The notes under the pieces: generated by a model
What the model saw: only the letters and a program-made list of their open reading frames with translations
Told to the model about the DNA's origin: nothing
Database searches by the model: none
Position numbers and translations under genes: made by a program
Part shown: in pieces, positions 12,229 to 24,891 of the stretch
Numbering within the stretch: position 1 is the stretch's first letter
How the letters are laid out: every line of letters begins with the position of its first letter
Source: Dipteronia dyeriana
Lineage: Eukaryota > Streptophyta > Magnoliopsida > Sapindales > Sapindaceae
Direction: 5' to 3'
NCBI GenBank assembly: GCA_032871835.1
Contig: CM065296.1
Coordinates: forward strand, 18,021,501-18,085,500
DNA length: 64,000 nt

Positions 12229-12240
12229 TAGTATCAGAGA
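12229..12240 (+). other. Element A primer binding site (decayed)
   Basis: TAGTATCAGAGA follows the LTR directly. The intact form in this family (TGGTATCAGAGCC) is complementary to the 3' end of initiator tRNA-Met. Two mismatches are visible here. Confidence 0.65.
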
Positions 12241-13488
12241 TAGGTTGTACCCTTGATTAATTGATATATGTGTACGTGAATCTTTTTCTTTTTATAGTAT
12301 ATATGCATGTTTTAGAAAGAGATGACACTCTAGGTATTCACATATATATTTAAATTGGAATGTATGGATATATATATATGTTTTATATGTGGATTGTTAT
12401 TGCTCGATTTTGGTCCTAGAATTTCAATGTATTTTTGTTTTGAGATTGTAACAAGAAGGGTGGTCTATCATGGCCATAATTTCCTTATTGGTAGTTGCTA
12501 ATTTTTTATTTTTTTTTGTAATAAAAAAAACTGCACTTTATTGTAATAAAAAAATACAGTATTTTTTTATTTAAAATTCTTTTGTAATACATTCAAGTAT
12601 CGAAAACTCGAAGGTTTGGAGAATTGGAAGCAACCGGAACAAGTTTGGGACCGTGCGAGGTGTAGCAACAAACGTGAGTGCAAAGAGCACACTGCCACTT
12701 TTGTTGTAGCATGGGCTGCGACGAGGGAGTCCAAATGATGAAGGTCGCGTGAAGACTTGTTTCGCCAAGAAAGAAGTTTTTTATATTACAAGACATGTAA
12801 TTTACTTGCTTTTCTAGGATTGACCAAAATTGTAACTATTTATATTTTTTGTAAATATTGCAATGTTTGTCATTGTTTGATAACATGTCATATAGAATAG
12901 GAGTGCCACTCATATATCTCTTTTGGTATGAACATGCATAGAAATGGTTTAGGTATCTAAATTCGCATCTAGATAACTTGGTAAATCATTCTTTGGAATT
13001 TGATCACACGCCTTAAATATTTGAGTGGGAGAAGGTGTTATGGAACACCTACGGCCTCCAAGTTTAGCTGAGCTTTATGTTTTGTGTAATAACCTCCCAA
13101 GAGGTATTCATGAATGAAATTTAGCAAGATACTTCCTTACAAGGATAGACTAGACAATTAGCCCAAACGATATCTACTCCCAAAGGAGGGATATCCGTGA
13201 GGGATTATATTGAAGGTCGATAACTCGGTAACACACTCAATGTAATTTTATTAATATCCTCCCAAGAGTTCTTGTTAATAAAATTTCAAGGCTAAAATTG
13301 AAAACGTTGGTTGTTATGTTAACAATTAGGTGGGACCTAGTCAAAATAGTAAATATTGCGACCTCCCAAAGAAGGCGTTACATTTATGGGTGTTGGATCA
13401 CCGTTGAATTTTTATGATTGAATTATTTTATTTAATTCAAGATAAATATTTGAAAGTGTTTTATCATGATTATTTACTTATATAATTT
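12241..13488 (+). other. Element A untranslated leader
   Basis: About 1.25 kb of leader lies between the PBS and gag and is collinear with 19347-20700 of element B. It contains several CTCCCAAGAGG / CTCCCAAAGGAGG words (13084-13375). Open frames on either strand in 12571-12796 are shadows, because B has the same segment with indels that are not multiples of three. Confidence 0.6.
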
Positions 13489-14260
13489 TTGTTATTGTTC
13501 AGAATTCATGACCCCATCCCTAATCAACATCCTAAAAGCAATACTTTAACTGGTAATAATTATGTCACATGGAAAAGGAAAATTGGGATTTTATTGCAAT
13601 CCGAAAAGCATAAGTTCATTCTGTGCACTCCTAAACCACCTACTCCTACTAATGAATCTACTCAGGATCAGCAGTGGGAGTCTTCCGATGAGATGGCTAA
13701 ATGTTACTTTATGGCCACCATCTCCGACGTGTTGCCACAGCAACATGAAGGAATGAAGACTCCTGCTGATATAATGATGTCTCTAGAAAAGATGTTTGCT
13801 ATGAGGTCTAGGATGACTAAGAGAGAGGCAGTGACTGCTTTTATGAATCTTAGGATGAAACCTAGACAGGGTGTGAAAAATCACATGATGAAAGTCATAG
13901 CACATCTCAACATTGAACTGAATGATGTTGAGATAGATGGTGAGACCAAAATTGACATGATTGTAAACTCACTATCGGATTTCTTTGATCAATTCAAGTT
14001 GGACTACACCTTGAATAATAAGGAATAGACCTTACAAGGCCTGATGCAAGATGTTCAAAGCGCGGAAAAATCCTTGTGAAAGGCAAGAGTCAAGAGATTC
14101 ATACCGTAGGTAAAGTTGTTCCTAATAAGACCTGTAAGAAGGTCAAGAAATAACAAATGAAAAAGCAACTAGGACCTATGAAGTAGGAGACAAAGAAAGT
14201 AACCAAGATCAAAGGGAAGTGTTTCTTTTATGGTTAAAAGGGACATTGGAAAAGAAATTG
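13489..14260 (+). pseudogene. Element A gag remnant
   Basis: The frame 13489-14028 (179 codons) contains LTGNNYVTWKRKIGILLQSE, then MAKCYFMATISDVLPQQHE and LNDVEIDGETKIDMIVNSL, the UBN2-type copia gag. After a stop at 14026 the text degrades. A decayed zinc knuckle, KGKCFFYG*KGHWKRNC, is readable near 14212-14262, with Tyr and a stop where the second Cys and a Glu should be. The protein would form the virus-like particle. The true start probably lies slightly upstream of 13507. Confidence 0.8.
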
Positions 14261-14288
14261 CCCAAAGTCTCAAGACAAGAAGGAAGAA

Positions 14289-14650
14289 GGTAATATTAAT
14301 TATCTTGAAACATGTTTTTTGGCGGATTCTTGGATCATAGACTCTGGAGCCACTAATCATGTTTGTTTTTCCTTACAGGGGTTCAAGGAAAGGAGAAGGC
14401 TTAATGAGAACGAATTCAACTTGAGTTTAGGCAATGGAGCGTTGGTGTCTGTTAGTTCAGTGGGAGATATTAGAATTAGTTTAGATTCTTGTAGACATTT
14501 AGAATTAATAGACATTAATTATTTACCTTAATTCAAGAGGAATTTAGTTTCAGTTTCTTGTTTAAATAAATTTGGTTATTCGGTTACTTTTAATAAAGCT
14601 TTTATTATTTGTAAGAATGACAAAATTATTTGCAAAGGTACATTGGATGG
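14289..14650 (+). pseudogene. Element A protease and pre-integrase fragment, fused to RT by deletion
   Basis: SWIIDSGATNHVCFSLQGF (about 14325-14381) carries the DSGATNH active site of copia retropepsins. It is followed by LIDINYLP, a stop, then NLVSVSCLNKFGYSVTFNK and IICKGTLD. In element B this last block continues into integrase. Here it jumps at 14645-14651 straight to DGKVETFKARLVAKGYTQ of reverse transcriptase. The whole integrase is therefore missing. Confidence 0.8.
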
Positions 14651-16036
14651 AAAGGTGGAAACCTTTAAAGCTAGATTGGTAGCTAAAGGTTATACGCAGA
14701 AGAAAGGTATTGATTATGAAGAAACCTTCTCTCTTGTGGCCATTCTTAAATCGTTAAGGATACTTTTATCCATTGCGGCATCTCTAGACCTAGAGATTTG
14801 GCAAATGGACGTCAAGATAGCTTTCCTTAATGGAAGTCTTGACGAAAGCATCTACATGATGCAACCAGAAGGATTCTTTGAAAAAGGCCAAGAGGAAAGG
14901 GTATGCTAGTTGCAAAGATCCATTTATGGATTGAAGCAAGCATCCAGATCCTGGAACATAAGGTTCGATCAAGCCGTGAAAAGTTTTGGATTTATTCAAA
15001 ACCTTGACGAACCTTGTGCATACAAAAGGATTAAAGGCGACAAGTTGGTTTTCTTAGCTTTTTATGTAAATGATATACTACTCATCGGAAACGATGTAGG
15101 TGTTTTGAAATCAATAAAAGAATGGTTAGCAAAACAGTTTGATATGAAGGCCTTAGGAGAAGCAAGTTATATTCTTGGTAACCAAGTCATAAGGGATAGA
15201 AATAATAGAACGATTGCATTATCCCAAGCTTCATACATAGATAAAATCTTTTCTAGGTTTTCCATGCAAGATTCCAAGAATGGTATGTTACCTTTCAGAC
15301 ATGGAATCAAACTTTCTAAGTAACAAGTTCATAAGAATGAGCATGAAGAATAATTTATGAGTAGGGTTCCATATGCATCGGCAGTTGGACGTCTCATATA
15401 TGCAATCTTTGTACTAGACCCGATATTTATTTTGTTGGGGGCATAGTTAGCAGGTTTCAATCGAAACTTGGTTTTGATCATTGGACGGCTGTCAAGCATA
15501 TTTTAACGTATCTTAGAAGAACGAGAGATTATATGCTTGTATACTCTAGAGGGTATTTAATTCCCCATTGGGTATACAGATTCTAAATTTCAGTCAGATT
15601 TTGACTCTAGGAGATCAACATCGGGATCTGTGTTTACTATTGGAGGAGGGACAGTCATATGGAGAAGTATCATTTAATCTTGTATTGCTAATTCCACCAT
15701 GGAAGCTGTGTATGTTGCCGCATGCGAGGCTAACTGGCTCCACCAATTCTTTATTGACTTGGAAGTGGTTCCTGATACGAATAAGCATATCACTTTCTAT
15801 TGTGACAATAGTGGAGCAGTGACTAATTTGAGAGAACCAAGAAGTCATAAGAGAGGGAAACACATTGAATGAAAGAATCACCTTCTGAGGGAAATTGTGC
15901 ATAGGGGTTACGTGACGATTACCAAGATCGCGTCAGCAAATAATCTAGCGGATACCTTTACAAAGGCTCTTCCACAAAAGAGTTTTGATGGGCATCTAGA
16001 GAACATGGGGATAAGAGATATGACACATTTGCTATA
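14650..16036 (+). pseudogene. Element A reverse transcriptase and RNase H remnant
   Basis: RT blocks: FKARLVAKGYTQKKGIDYEE, EIWQMDVKIAFLNGSLDES, IYMMQPEGFFEKGQEE, one TAG stop, then RSIYGLKQASRSWNIRFDQA and FYVNDILLIGND (FYVDDI in active copies, so the second catalytic Asp is replaced by Asn). RNase H blocks: YTDSKFQSDFDSRRSTSG, ANSTMEAVYVAACEANWLHQ, FYCDNSGAV and ADTFTKALPQKSF, ending near 16036. The TNT1-like signature (DESIYMMQPEGF, SWNIRFDQ) gives the lineage. Several stops and frameshifts are present around 15320-15560. Confidence 0.85.
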
Positions 16037-16040
16037 GAGC

Positions 16041-16051
16041 AAGTGGGAGAT
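16041..16051 (+). other. Element A polypurine tract
   Basis: AAGTGGGAGAT directly precedes the 3' LTR start. B has the same tract at 22408-22418. It is the expected plus-strand primer. Confidence 0.6.
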
Positions 16052-16859
16052 TGTTGGGATTATGCTCGATAGCAAGAGTATAATAATGTATTTGACAATC
16101 TTTTCATATTAATAAAGTGATTTCCAATATAACAAAACTTATAGCATTTATAGTTTAATTATTATAATTGTCAAAAGTAAAAAATCATAAGGTCAAAAGA
16201 CTATGAGAAAAGAAGAATTGTTCATACATCTAGATATATATGAGGTAGACACAATTCTTTAGTTAGTCATGAATAATATTCACAACTTAAGATAAAGGTT
16301 GGGCACCTTTATCTTGTTAAAGTTGTAGATTCTTTTACTAGCATTTGAGTGGGATCATATGTGTTATGATAAGTCTAAAATCATCAAAGTGTGGAATCTT
16401 TGGGCAAAAGAATCTAGTGCATTGTGTGCACTGAATTGGATCACAATGAAATACTATATCTATAACCGTTAATGGATAAAAGTTTTCATTTGAGGACAAT
16501 CGGAGAGTCTATCTCAATCCTGAGATAAATGATGGACTTATGGTTGCAAGTGTTATCATTTGAGCTATCAATAAGTACGATTATATAGCATAGTCTATCC
16601 TCTATAGTTTGGTGGTATTCATTTGTTAATCGATAAAGGACTTCATTTATATATATGGACATCGTGGCTCAGTTTATTAAATGATAGTAGAATACCATCA
16701 TATGGATATTTTAAGGTATTGGATATTAAATCTTAACGTTGAATCATAGTGTTAATTGAAACATGGCTTCTAGACAAGTCAAAATATCCAAGTTCAAAAT
16801 GTGGTCATATGAGTAAATATGGTAACTTGGAGAGTTATAGGTGGTTAATGAGCTCTTGG
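16052..16859 (+). repeat. Element A 3' LTR, segment 1
   Basis: It starts TGTTGGGATTATGCTCG and follows the 5' LTR until GAGCTCTTGG, where element B is inserted. The target duplication is CTTGG here and CTTGT at 24892-24896. Confidence 0.9.
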
Positions 16860-19332
16860 TGTTAGGATTATGCTCGATAGCAAGAGTGTAATATTGTAAT
16901 TAACAATATTTTCATATAAATAAAGTGATATCTAGTTTAACAAATCTTATAGCATTTATAGTTTAATTATTATAATTGTCAAAAGTAAATAATCATAATG
17001 TCAAAAGACTATGAGAAAAGAAGAATTGTTCATACATTTAGACATGTATAAGGTAGACACAATTCTTTAGTTAGTCTTGAATAATATTCACAACTTAAGA
17101 TAGAAGGTTGGGCGCCTTTATCTTGTCAAAGTTGTAGATTCTTTTGCTAGCATTTGAGTGGGATCAAATGTGTTATGATGAGCCTAAAATTATCAAAGTG
17201 TGGTGTCTTTGGGCAAAAGAATCTAGTTCACTGGGTGCATTGAATAGGATCAAAATGAAATACATTATCTAGAACCATCAATGGATAAGAGTTTTCATTT
17301 GAAGACAATCGGAGAGTCTATCTTAATCCTGAGATAAATTATGGACTTATGGTTGCAAGTGTTATCATTTGAGCTATCAATGAGTACGATTATATAGCAT
17401 AGTCTATCCTCGATAGTTTGGTGGTATTCATTTGTTAATCGATAGAGGACTTCAGTTATAGATATGGACATCGTGGCTCCATTTCTTGAATGAAAGTAGA
17501 ATACCATCATATGGATGTTTTGAGGTATTGGATATTAAATCTTAACGTTAAGTTTTCAATAGTGTCTATTGAAACATGGCTTCTAGACAAGTCAAAATAT
17601 CATAGTTCAAAATATGGTCATATGAGTAAATATGGTATCATGGAGAGCTATAAGCGGTCTATGAGCTTTTGGCGATTACTGTTATTCTTCACGAGGATAC
17701 ACTTTCTCTAATAAGGTTGTCTAGGGTACGGATGAGTAACATCAACTTATTCAATCTTTATTTAAGAGTTCAATTTTAGTTCTTTAGTGGAATGAACTAA
17801 AATTAAATAGATTGGACCTAAGTGAATCATTTGTTGATTGTGATTGGATTGTGTCTATTGGAGCTTAAATTTAGATAGCCCGCCAAGATCCCCAATCCAC
17901 ACGAACTTGCATTGATCACTTAATATATTCTACCGGACCAACAGGGGTTCATTTAGAATTGTAATAATGCATGTGAACTTGTTTCTTTTTGTAAGAATAG
18001 GTCTAGTTCACATGTGGACTTTTTATTATGGTCCAATGGATTTAATAAAATGAGAAAATTAATATATGGCCTTTATACTAGGTATGGGCGGCAAAGGCTA
18101 TGGTAAATAGCTTTAATATATTATTTTTATTTTATTATTATTTAATTAAATGGAAATTAATTAATTTGTTGATTAATTAATTATTTTATTAAAAGTCAAA
18201 ATCTTTTCTATTAGGAGATGGTCTCCTAAAACTATACTATTGTTGGTAGTATAGTTAATGTTAAAGACTATATTTGATAAGTAGATAAATAAAAGGAGTT
18301 ATTTATCTAATCAAATTAGGAAGTCTTTAATATGATTACACACACACTATAGAGTAGGATTAGGAGTCTAGGTGTAGGAAAGAATTCTTTTTGGAAAAGG
18401 ATTCTTGGTCACCAAGTAAAACTACTTAGTGGTAGAATTCTTATTTGAAAAGGATTCATAACCACCAAGTTAATCTACCTAAGGATAAGATTCTTGTCCA
18501 TCAAGTAATCTTTCTTAGGAAAGATTAAAACACTCCTAATCTACTTCAAACAAGGGAAATTTGGTCACCACATGTAATATAGGATAGGATAGTTTTCCTT
18601 TTAGATAAGGATTCTAACTACCAAATAAATCTACCTAAGGAAAGGATTACTGCCAACCAAGTGAATCCTTCTTAGGAAAGGATTTATGAACCTATATATA
18701 TGTGGATGATGAATTCGGCAAGCCCTAAGGCATTAGAGGTGAATTTCGGCCAAGCTATATTTTTCTTAGTGAAGAATTCGGCCATCATAGAATTTTGAGG
18801 GAGAAAATTCAGATTTTACTCTAGAAAAAATTCAATCATCTCTAAGCAATGGTGTGTGAATTTGGCCAAGTAGAGAAAAAAGGGGAACGTTTTTGTATTC
18901 GATAGTATACTAATATCCTTTACATCAAAAGGGTTTTGTGTACAACATCGAATCAAGGTTCACGCGAGTTACAATTAAATTGATTGATAATTCACAAGTG
19001 ACCAGATGTTCTTGGAGTTTTCTCTTGGAGGATATTTGTAACTAACAAAGAAAAGATATTTGCTTTGTCTCCATCCTCTGGAATACAATTTAAAGAAAGG
19101 GAGCCCACACTCCTAGGTGATTCACGTTCGTGATTGGAATGGAAGATCTTGCGGAATTAATTTGGTGCTTGTTCAATCGTCACACGATAAAGGTACGATA
19201 CTTTTATATACATAAATTAATCTAGGGTTAAGGTTCTCGTTGCATAAAAGGGAATTTTTTTTATTTATACGCAAACCCTAATCTTATTTTTCTCACGCTT
19301 CCGTTGCGTTTCTAAACTATTTTTTCCCTACA
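16860..19332 (+). repeat. Element B 5' LTR
   Basis: The LTR is 2473 bp, against 2253 bp in A. The extra length lies mainly at 18370-18690, where the AAGGATTCT...ACCAAGTAA box occurs about five times instead of twice. The TATA-like CTATATATATGTGG lies near 18693. Equal length with the 3' LTR and few visible indels suggest a younger insertion than A. Confidence 0.9.
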
Positions 19333-19335
19333 ATT

Positions 19336-19350
19336 TTTATCAGAGCCTGG
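19336..19350 (+). other. Element B primer binding site
   Basis: TTTATCAGAGCCTGG sits just after the LTR end and keeps the ATCAGAGCC core complementary to initiator tRNA-Met. Confidence 0.65.
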
Positions 19351-20700
19351 TTGTACCTTTGATTAATTGACGTATGTGTTCTTGAATCTTTTTCTTTTAT
19401 TGTATATATGCATGTTTTAGAAAGTGATGACACTCTAGGTATTCAGATATATATTTACATTGGGATGTATGGATATATATATATATATGTTTTATATGTG
19501 GATTGTTATTGCTCAATTTTGGGCCTAGAATTTCAATGTAATTTTGTTTTAGGATTGTTACAAGAAGGGTGGTCTATTATCGCCATAATTTTCTTCTTGG
19601 TAGTTGCTAAGTTTTTTATTTTGTTGTTGTAATAAAAAAAATTGCAGTATTTTGTTATGTAAATTCTTCTGTAATACATTCAAGTTTCGAAGAATCGAAG
19701 GTTTGAAGAATAAGGAGTAACCGGAACAAGTTTGGGACCGTGCGAGCGGTAACAATGAACGTGCGTGCGAAGAGCACGTAGCCACGTTTGTTGTGGCATG
19801 GGCTGCACACGGCAGCCCTTGTTGTAGCCATGGGATGCGCATGGCAGCCCTTTATGGGCTTGTGACATGCGCATGCCCATGGGTAAGGGCAAAGGGGTGC
19901 GCACGCCCATGGGAGGTAGCCGAGGGAGTCCGAAAGATGAAGGTCACGTGAAGACTTGTTCGCCAAGAAAGAGTTCTTGTATTCCAAGATAAATGTAATT
20001 TACTTGTTTTTCTAGGATGGACCAAAATTGTAGCTATTTATATTTTTGTAAATATTGCAATGTTTGTCATTGTTTGATAACATGTCATATAGAATAGGAG
20101 TGCCACTCATATATCTTTTTTGGTATGAACATGCATTGAACGGTTTAAGTATCTAAATTGGCATATAGATAACTTGCTAAATCATTCCTTGGAATTCGAT
20201 CACACGCCTTAAACAATTGAGTGGGAGAAGGTGTTTTGGAAAACCTACGGCCTCCAAGTTTAGTTGAGCTTTATGTTTCATGAATAACCTCCCAAGAGGT
20301 ATTCATGAATGGAATTTAGCAAGATACTTCCTTACAAGGATATACTAGACAATTAGCCCAAACGATATCTACTCCCAAATGAGGGATATTCGTGAGGGAT
20401 TATATTGAAGGTCGATAACTTGGTAACACACTCAATGTGAGTTTATTAATATCCTCCCAAGAGTTCTTGTTAATAAAATCACAAGGTTAAAAATAAAACG
20501 TTGTTTTTTTTTTGTTAATAATCAGGTGGGACCTAGTCCAACTAGTAAATATTGCGAACTCCCAAAGGAGGCGTGACATTTATGAGTGTTGGATCACCGT
20601 TGAATTTTTTCGATTGAATTATTTTTTTAATTCAAAATAAATATTCAAAAGTGCTATATCATGATTTTTTACTTATATAATTTTTGTTATTAAAAAGAAA
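19351..20700 (+). other. Element B untranslated leader with GC-rich expansion
   Basis: It is collinear with the leader of A, except for about 120 extra bases at 19800-19915. These are made of GC-rich words such as CATGGGCTGC, CATGGCAGCCC and GCGCACGCCCATGGG. Minus-strand frames seen there are by-products of this GC-rich block. Confidence 0.6.
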
Positions 20701-21160
20701 TCATGACCCCATCCCTAATCAATATCCTAAAAGATAATACTTTAACTGATGATAATTATGTCACATGGAAAAGGAATATTGGGTTGTTGTTGCAAATTGA
20801 AAAGTTTAAGTTCATTCTGTATATTCCTTAACCACCAAAACTAAGGAATCTACTCAGGAGCAAAGAGATGAGTATCAGTAGTGGAAGTCTTTAGATGAGA
20901 TGGCTAAATGTCGTTACATTATGGCTATCATTTCCAACGTGTTGCAACAGTAACATGAAGGAATAGAGACTGCTGCCGATATTATGATGTCTCTAGAAAG
21001 GGATTCATATGGTTGGTAAAGTTGCTATTGTTAAGACCTGTCAGAAGGTCAAGTAATAACAGAGGAAAAAGCAACCTGGGCCTTCTTAGAAGGAGACCAA
21101 GAAAGTAACCAAGATCAAAGGAAAGTGTTTCCTTTGTGGTGAAATAGGTCAAAAGAAATA
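20701..21160 (+). pseudogene. Element B gag fragment with two deletions
   Basis: Text matching A gag (NTLTDDNYVTWKRNIGLLLQ) is readable from about 20736. It breaks at 20996-21002, where SLER is joined to a point about 300 bp further along the A sequence. A zinc-knuckle start, KGKCFLCGEIGQK, lies near 21116-21155. It is cut again before the second half of the knuckle, so the rest of the knuckle and the DSGATNH protease motif are missing. Confidence 0.7.
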
Positions 21161-22254
21161 GAATGAATAAGAATGAATTCAACTTGCAATTAGGCAAAGG
21201 ATCGTTGGTGTCTACTAGTATAGTGGGAGTTATTAGAATCAATTTCGATTCTTATAGGCATTTAGATTTAATAAACGTTTATTATGTACCACAATTCAAT
21301 AGGAATTTAATTTCGGTCTCTTGTTTAAATAAATTTGGATATTCGGTTACTTTTAATAAAAGGTTTTATTATTAGTAAGAATAACAAATTTGTTTGCAAA
21401 GGTACATTGGAAAACGGTTTATTCTATTTGCATGGAAATATCTCTCACTTGTTTGACACGGAATCAATGGAACCCAATCATAAAAGAGTAAAATTATCAA
21501 AAGATGAAACCTGCCTATGGCATTTGCACCTAGGTCATATTAACCTTAATAAGATTAAAAGTTTGGTATGTGACGGACCTCTAAGTGACTTAAAGGTTGA
21601 TGATCTACCAACTTGTGAATCTTGTTTGGAAGGTAAAATGACCAAAAGGTCGTTTACGACCAAAGGCGCAAGAGCCATTGAATGTATAGGATTAACACAA
21701 ACTGATGTTTGTGGACCTATGAGCATTCAAGCTAGAGGTGGATATGAGTACTTCATCACTTTCACGGATGATCACTCAAGATTTGGCTATGTGTATCTCA
21801 TAAGACATAAGTCGGATGCTTTTGATATGTTCAAAGCATTTAAAGCTGAAGTAGAAAATCAGCTTGAGAAACGCATAAAAATCTTGAGGTCCGATCGTGG
21901 TGGAGAATATCTATCTGGTGAGTTTCAGTAATATCTTATTGATAATGGACTAATTTCTCAGCTTTCTGCACCAGGCACACCACAACAAAATGAGGTGGCT
22001 GAAAGGAGAAATAGAACTCTTTTGGATATGGTTAGGTTTATGTTGAGTTATTCAACGCTCCATAGTTCTTTTTGGGGATATGCTTTACAAACTGCCATGT
22101 ATATTCTAAACGATGTACCATCTAAGTCGGTTCATAAAACACCCCATGAGTTGTGGACTGGGCGAAAGCCTAGTTTACAGCACTTAAGGATATTTCGAGA
22201 GAACCAAGAAGTCATAAGAGAGGGAAACACATTGAAAGAAAGTATCACCTTCTA
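21161..22254 (+). pseudogene. Element B integrase remnant, fused to the RNase H tail
   Basis: NKNEFNLQLGKGSLVSTS and a pre-integrase block lead into LWHLHLGHINLNKIKSLV with a TCESCLEGK zinc finger (HH-CC). The core follows: QTDVCGPM (first Asp), ITFTDDHSRFGYVYLI, ILRSDRGGEYLSGEF (second Asp), one stop, then [16 protein letters not shown] (Glu). All three catalytic acidic residues are readable. After [10 protein letters not shown], at about 22196, the frame joins [15 protein letters not shown], which corresponds to the RNase H C-terminal region of A. RT is entirely absent. Confidence 0.85.
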
Positions 22255-22418
22255 AGGGAAATTGTGCATAGGGGTGACGTGACGATTACCAAGATCACGT
22301 CAGAAGAAAATCTAACGGATCCCTTTACAAAAGCTCTTCCTCAAAAGAGTTTTGATGGGCATCTAGAGAACATGGAGATGAGAGATATGACACATTTGCT
22401 ATAGAGCAAGTGGGAGAT

Positions 22419-24891
22419 TGTTAGGATTATGCTCAATAGAAAGAGTGTAATATTGTAATTAACAATATTTTCATATGAATAAAGTGATTTCTAGTTTAAA
22501 AAATCTTATAGCATTTATAGTTTAATCATTATAATTGTCAAAAGTAAATAATCATAAGGTCAAAAGACTATAAGAAAAGAAGAATTGTTCATACATCTAG
22601 ATATGTATGAGGTAGACACAATTCTTTAGTTAGTCTTGAATAATATTCACAACTTAAGATAGAAGGTTGGGCGTCTTTATCTTGTCAAAGTTGTAGATTC
22701 TTTTGCTAGCATTTGAGTGGGATCAAATGTGTTATGATGAGTCTAAAATTATCAAAATGTGGTGTCTTTGGGCAAAAGAATCTAGTGCACTGGGTGCATT
22801 GAATAGGATCAAAATAAAATACTTTATCTAGAACCGTCAATGGATAAAAGTTTTCATTTGAAGACAATCGGAGAGTCTATCTTAATCCTGAGATAAATGA
22901 TGGACTTATAGCTACAAGTGTTATCATTTGAGCTATCAATGAGTACGATTATATAGCATAGTCTATCCTCGATAGTTTGGTGGTATTAATTTGTTAATCG
23001 ATAGAGGACTTCATTTATAGATATGGACATCGTGGCTCCATTTCTTGAATGAGAGTAGAATACCATCATATGGATGTTTTGAGGTATTGAATATTAAATC
23101 TTAACGTTAAGTTTTCAATAGTGTCTATTGAAACATGGCTTCTGGACAAGTCAAAATATCTAAGTTTAAAATGTGGTCATATGAGTAAATATGGTAACTT
23201 CGAGACCTATAGGCAGTCTATGAGCTCTTGGCGATTACTGGTTTTCTTCACGAGGATACACTTTCTCCAATACGGTTGTCTAGGGTACGAATGAGTAACA
23301 TCAACTTATTCTATATTTATTTAATAGTTCGATTTTAGTTTTTTAGTGCAATCAACTTAATTAAATAGATTGGACTTAAGTGAATCATTTGTTGATTGTG
23401 ATTGGGTTGTGTCTATTGGAGCTTAAATTTAGATAGCCCGCCAAGATCCCCAATCCACACGAACTTGCATGGATCACTTAATATATTCTACCGGACCAAT
23501 AGGGGTTCATCTAGAATTGTAATAAGGCATGTGAACTTGTTTCTTTTTGTAAGAATAGGTCTATTTCACATGTGGACTTTTTATTAAGGTCCAATGGATT
23601 TAATAAAATGAGAAAAATAATATATGGCCTTTATACTAGGTATGGGCGGCTAAGGCTATGGTGAATAGCTTTAATTTATTATTTTCATTTTATTATTATT
23701 TAATTTAATGGAAATTAATTAATTTGTTGATTAATTAATTATTTTATTAAAAGTCAAAATCTTTTCTTATTAGGAGATGGTCTCCTAAAACTATACTATT
23801 GTTGGTAGTATAGTTAATGTTAAAGACTATATTTGATAAGTAGATAAATAAAAGTAGTTATTTATCTAATCAAATTAGTAAGTCTTTAATATGGTTACAG
23901 ACACACTATTTAGTAGGATTAGGAGTCTTGGTGTAGGAAAGAATTCTTTTTGGAAAAGGATTCTTGGTCACCAAGTAAAACTACTTAGTGGTAGAATTCT
24001 TATTTGAAAAGGATTCATAACCACCAAGTTAATCTACCTAAGGATAGGATTCTTGTCCTTTATGTAATCTTTCTTAGGAAAGATTAAAACACTCCTAATC
24101 TACTTCAAACAAGGGAAATTCGGTCACCACATGTAATATAGGATAGGATAGTTTTCCTTTTAGATAAGGATTCTAACTACCAAATAAATCTACCTAAGGA
24201 AAGGATTCTTGCCAACCAAGTGAATCCTTCTTAGGAAAGGATTTATGAACCTATATATATATGTGGATGATGAATTCGGCCAGCCCTAAGACATTAGAGG
24301 TGAATTTCGGCCAAGCTATATTTTTCTTAGTGAAGAATTCGGCCATTATTGAATTTTGAGGGAGAAAAATATGATTTTACTCTAGACAAAATTCAATAAT
24401 CTCTAAGCAATAGTGTGTGAATTCGGCCAAGCAGAGAAAAAAGGGGAACGTTTTTGTATTCGATAGTATACTAATATCCTTTACATCAAAAGGGTTTTGT
24501 GTACAACATCGAATAAAGGTTCACGCGAGTTACAATCAAATTGATTGATAATTCACAATTGACCGGATGTTCTTGGATTTTTCTCTTAGAGGATATTTGT
24601 AACTAACAAAGAAAAGATATTTTCTGTCTCCATCCTCAGGAATACAATTTAAAGAAAGGGAGCTCACACTCATAGGTGATTAACGTTCGTGATTGGATTG
24701 GAAGATCTTGCGGAATTAATTTGGCGCTTGTTCAATCGTCACGCGATAAAGGTACGATACTTTTATATACAAAAATTAATCTAGGGTTAAGGTTCACGTT
24801 GCATAAAACGGAAATTTTTTTATTTATACGCAAACCCTAATCTCCTTTTTCTCACGCTTCTGTTTTGTTTCTAAACCATTTTTTTCCTACA
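22419..24891 (+). repeat. Element B 3' LTR
   Basis: The same length and boundaries as the 5' LTR (2473 bp). It is preceded by the purine tract AAGTGGGAGAT. It ends CCTACA at 24891, followed by the target duplication CTTGT and the resumed A LTR. Confidence 0.9.

Larger units (their letters stand above)
16860..24891 (+). mobile_element. Copia element B, inserted in the 3' LTR of A
   Basis: Two LTRs of exactly 2473 bp (16860-19332 and 22419-24891) start TGTTAGGATTATGCTC and end CCTACA. The target duplication is CTTGG/CTTGT. The internal region is only about 3.1 kb. It has a leader, a gag fragment, a good integrase, then a jump to the last part of RNase H. The protease active site, RT and most of RNase H are deleted. 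It is a close relative of A and could move only with proteins supplied by another copy. Confidence 0.9.

Noticed and set aside
19558..19987. Overlapping minus-strand frames of 76-110 codons
   Set aside because: They cover the GC-rich leader expansion of B. The matching A segment has indels that break the frames.
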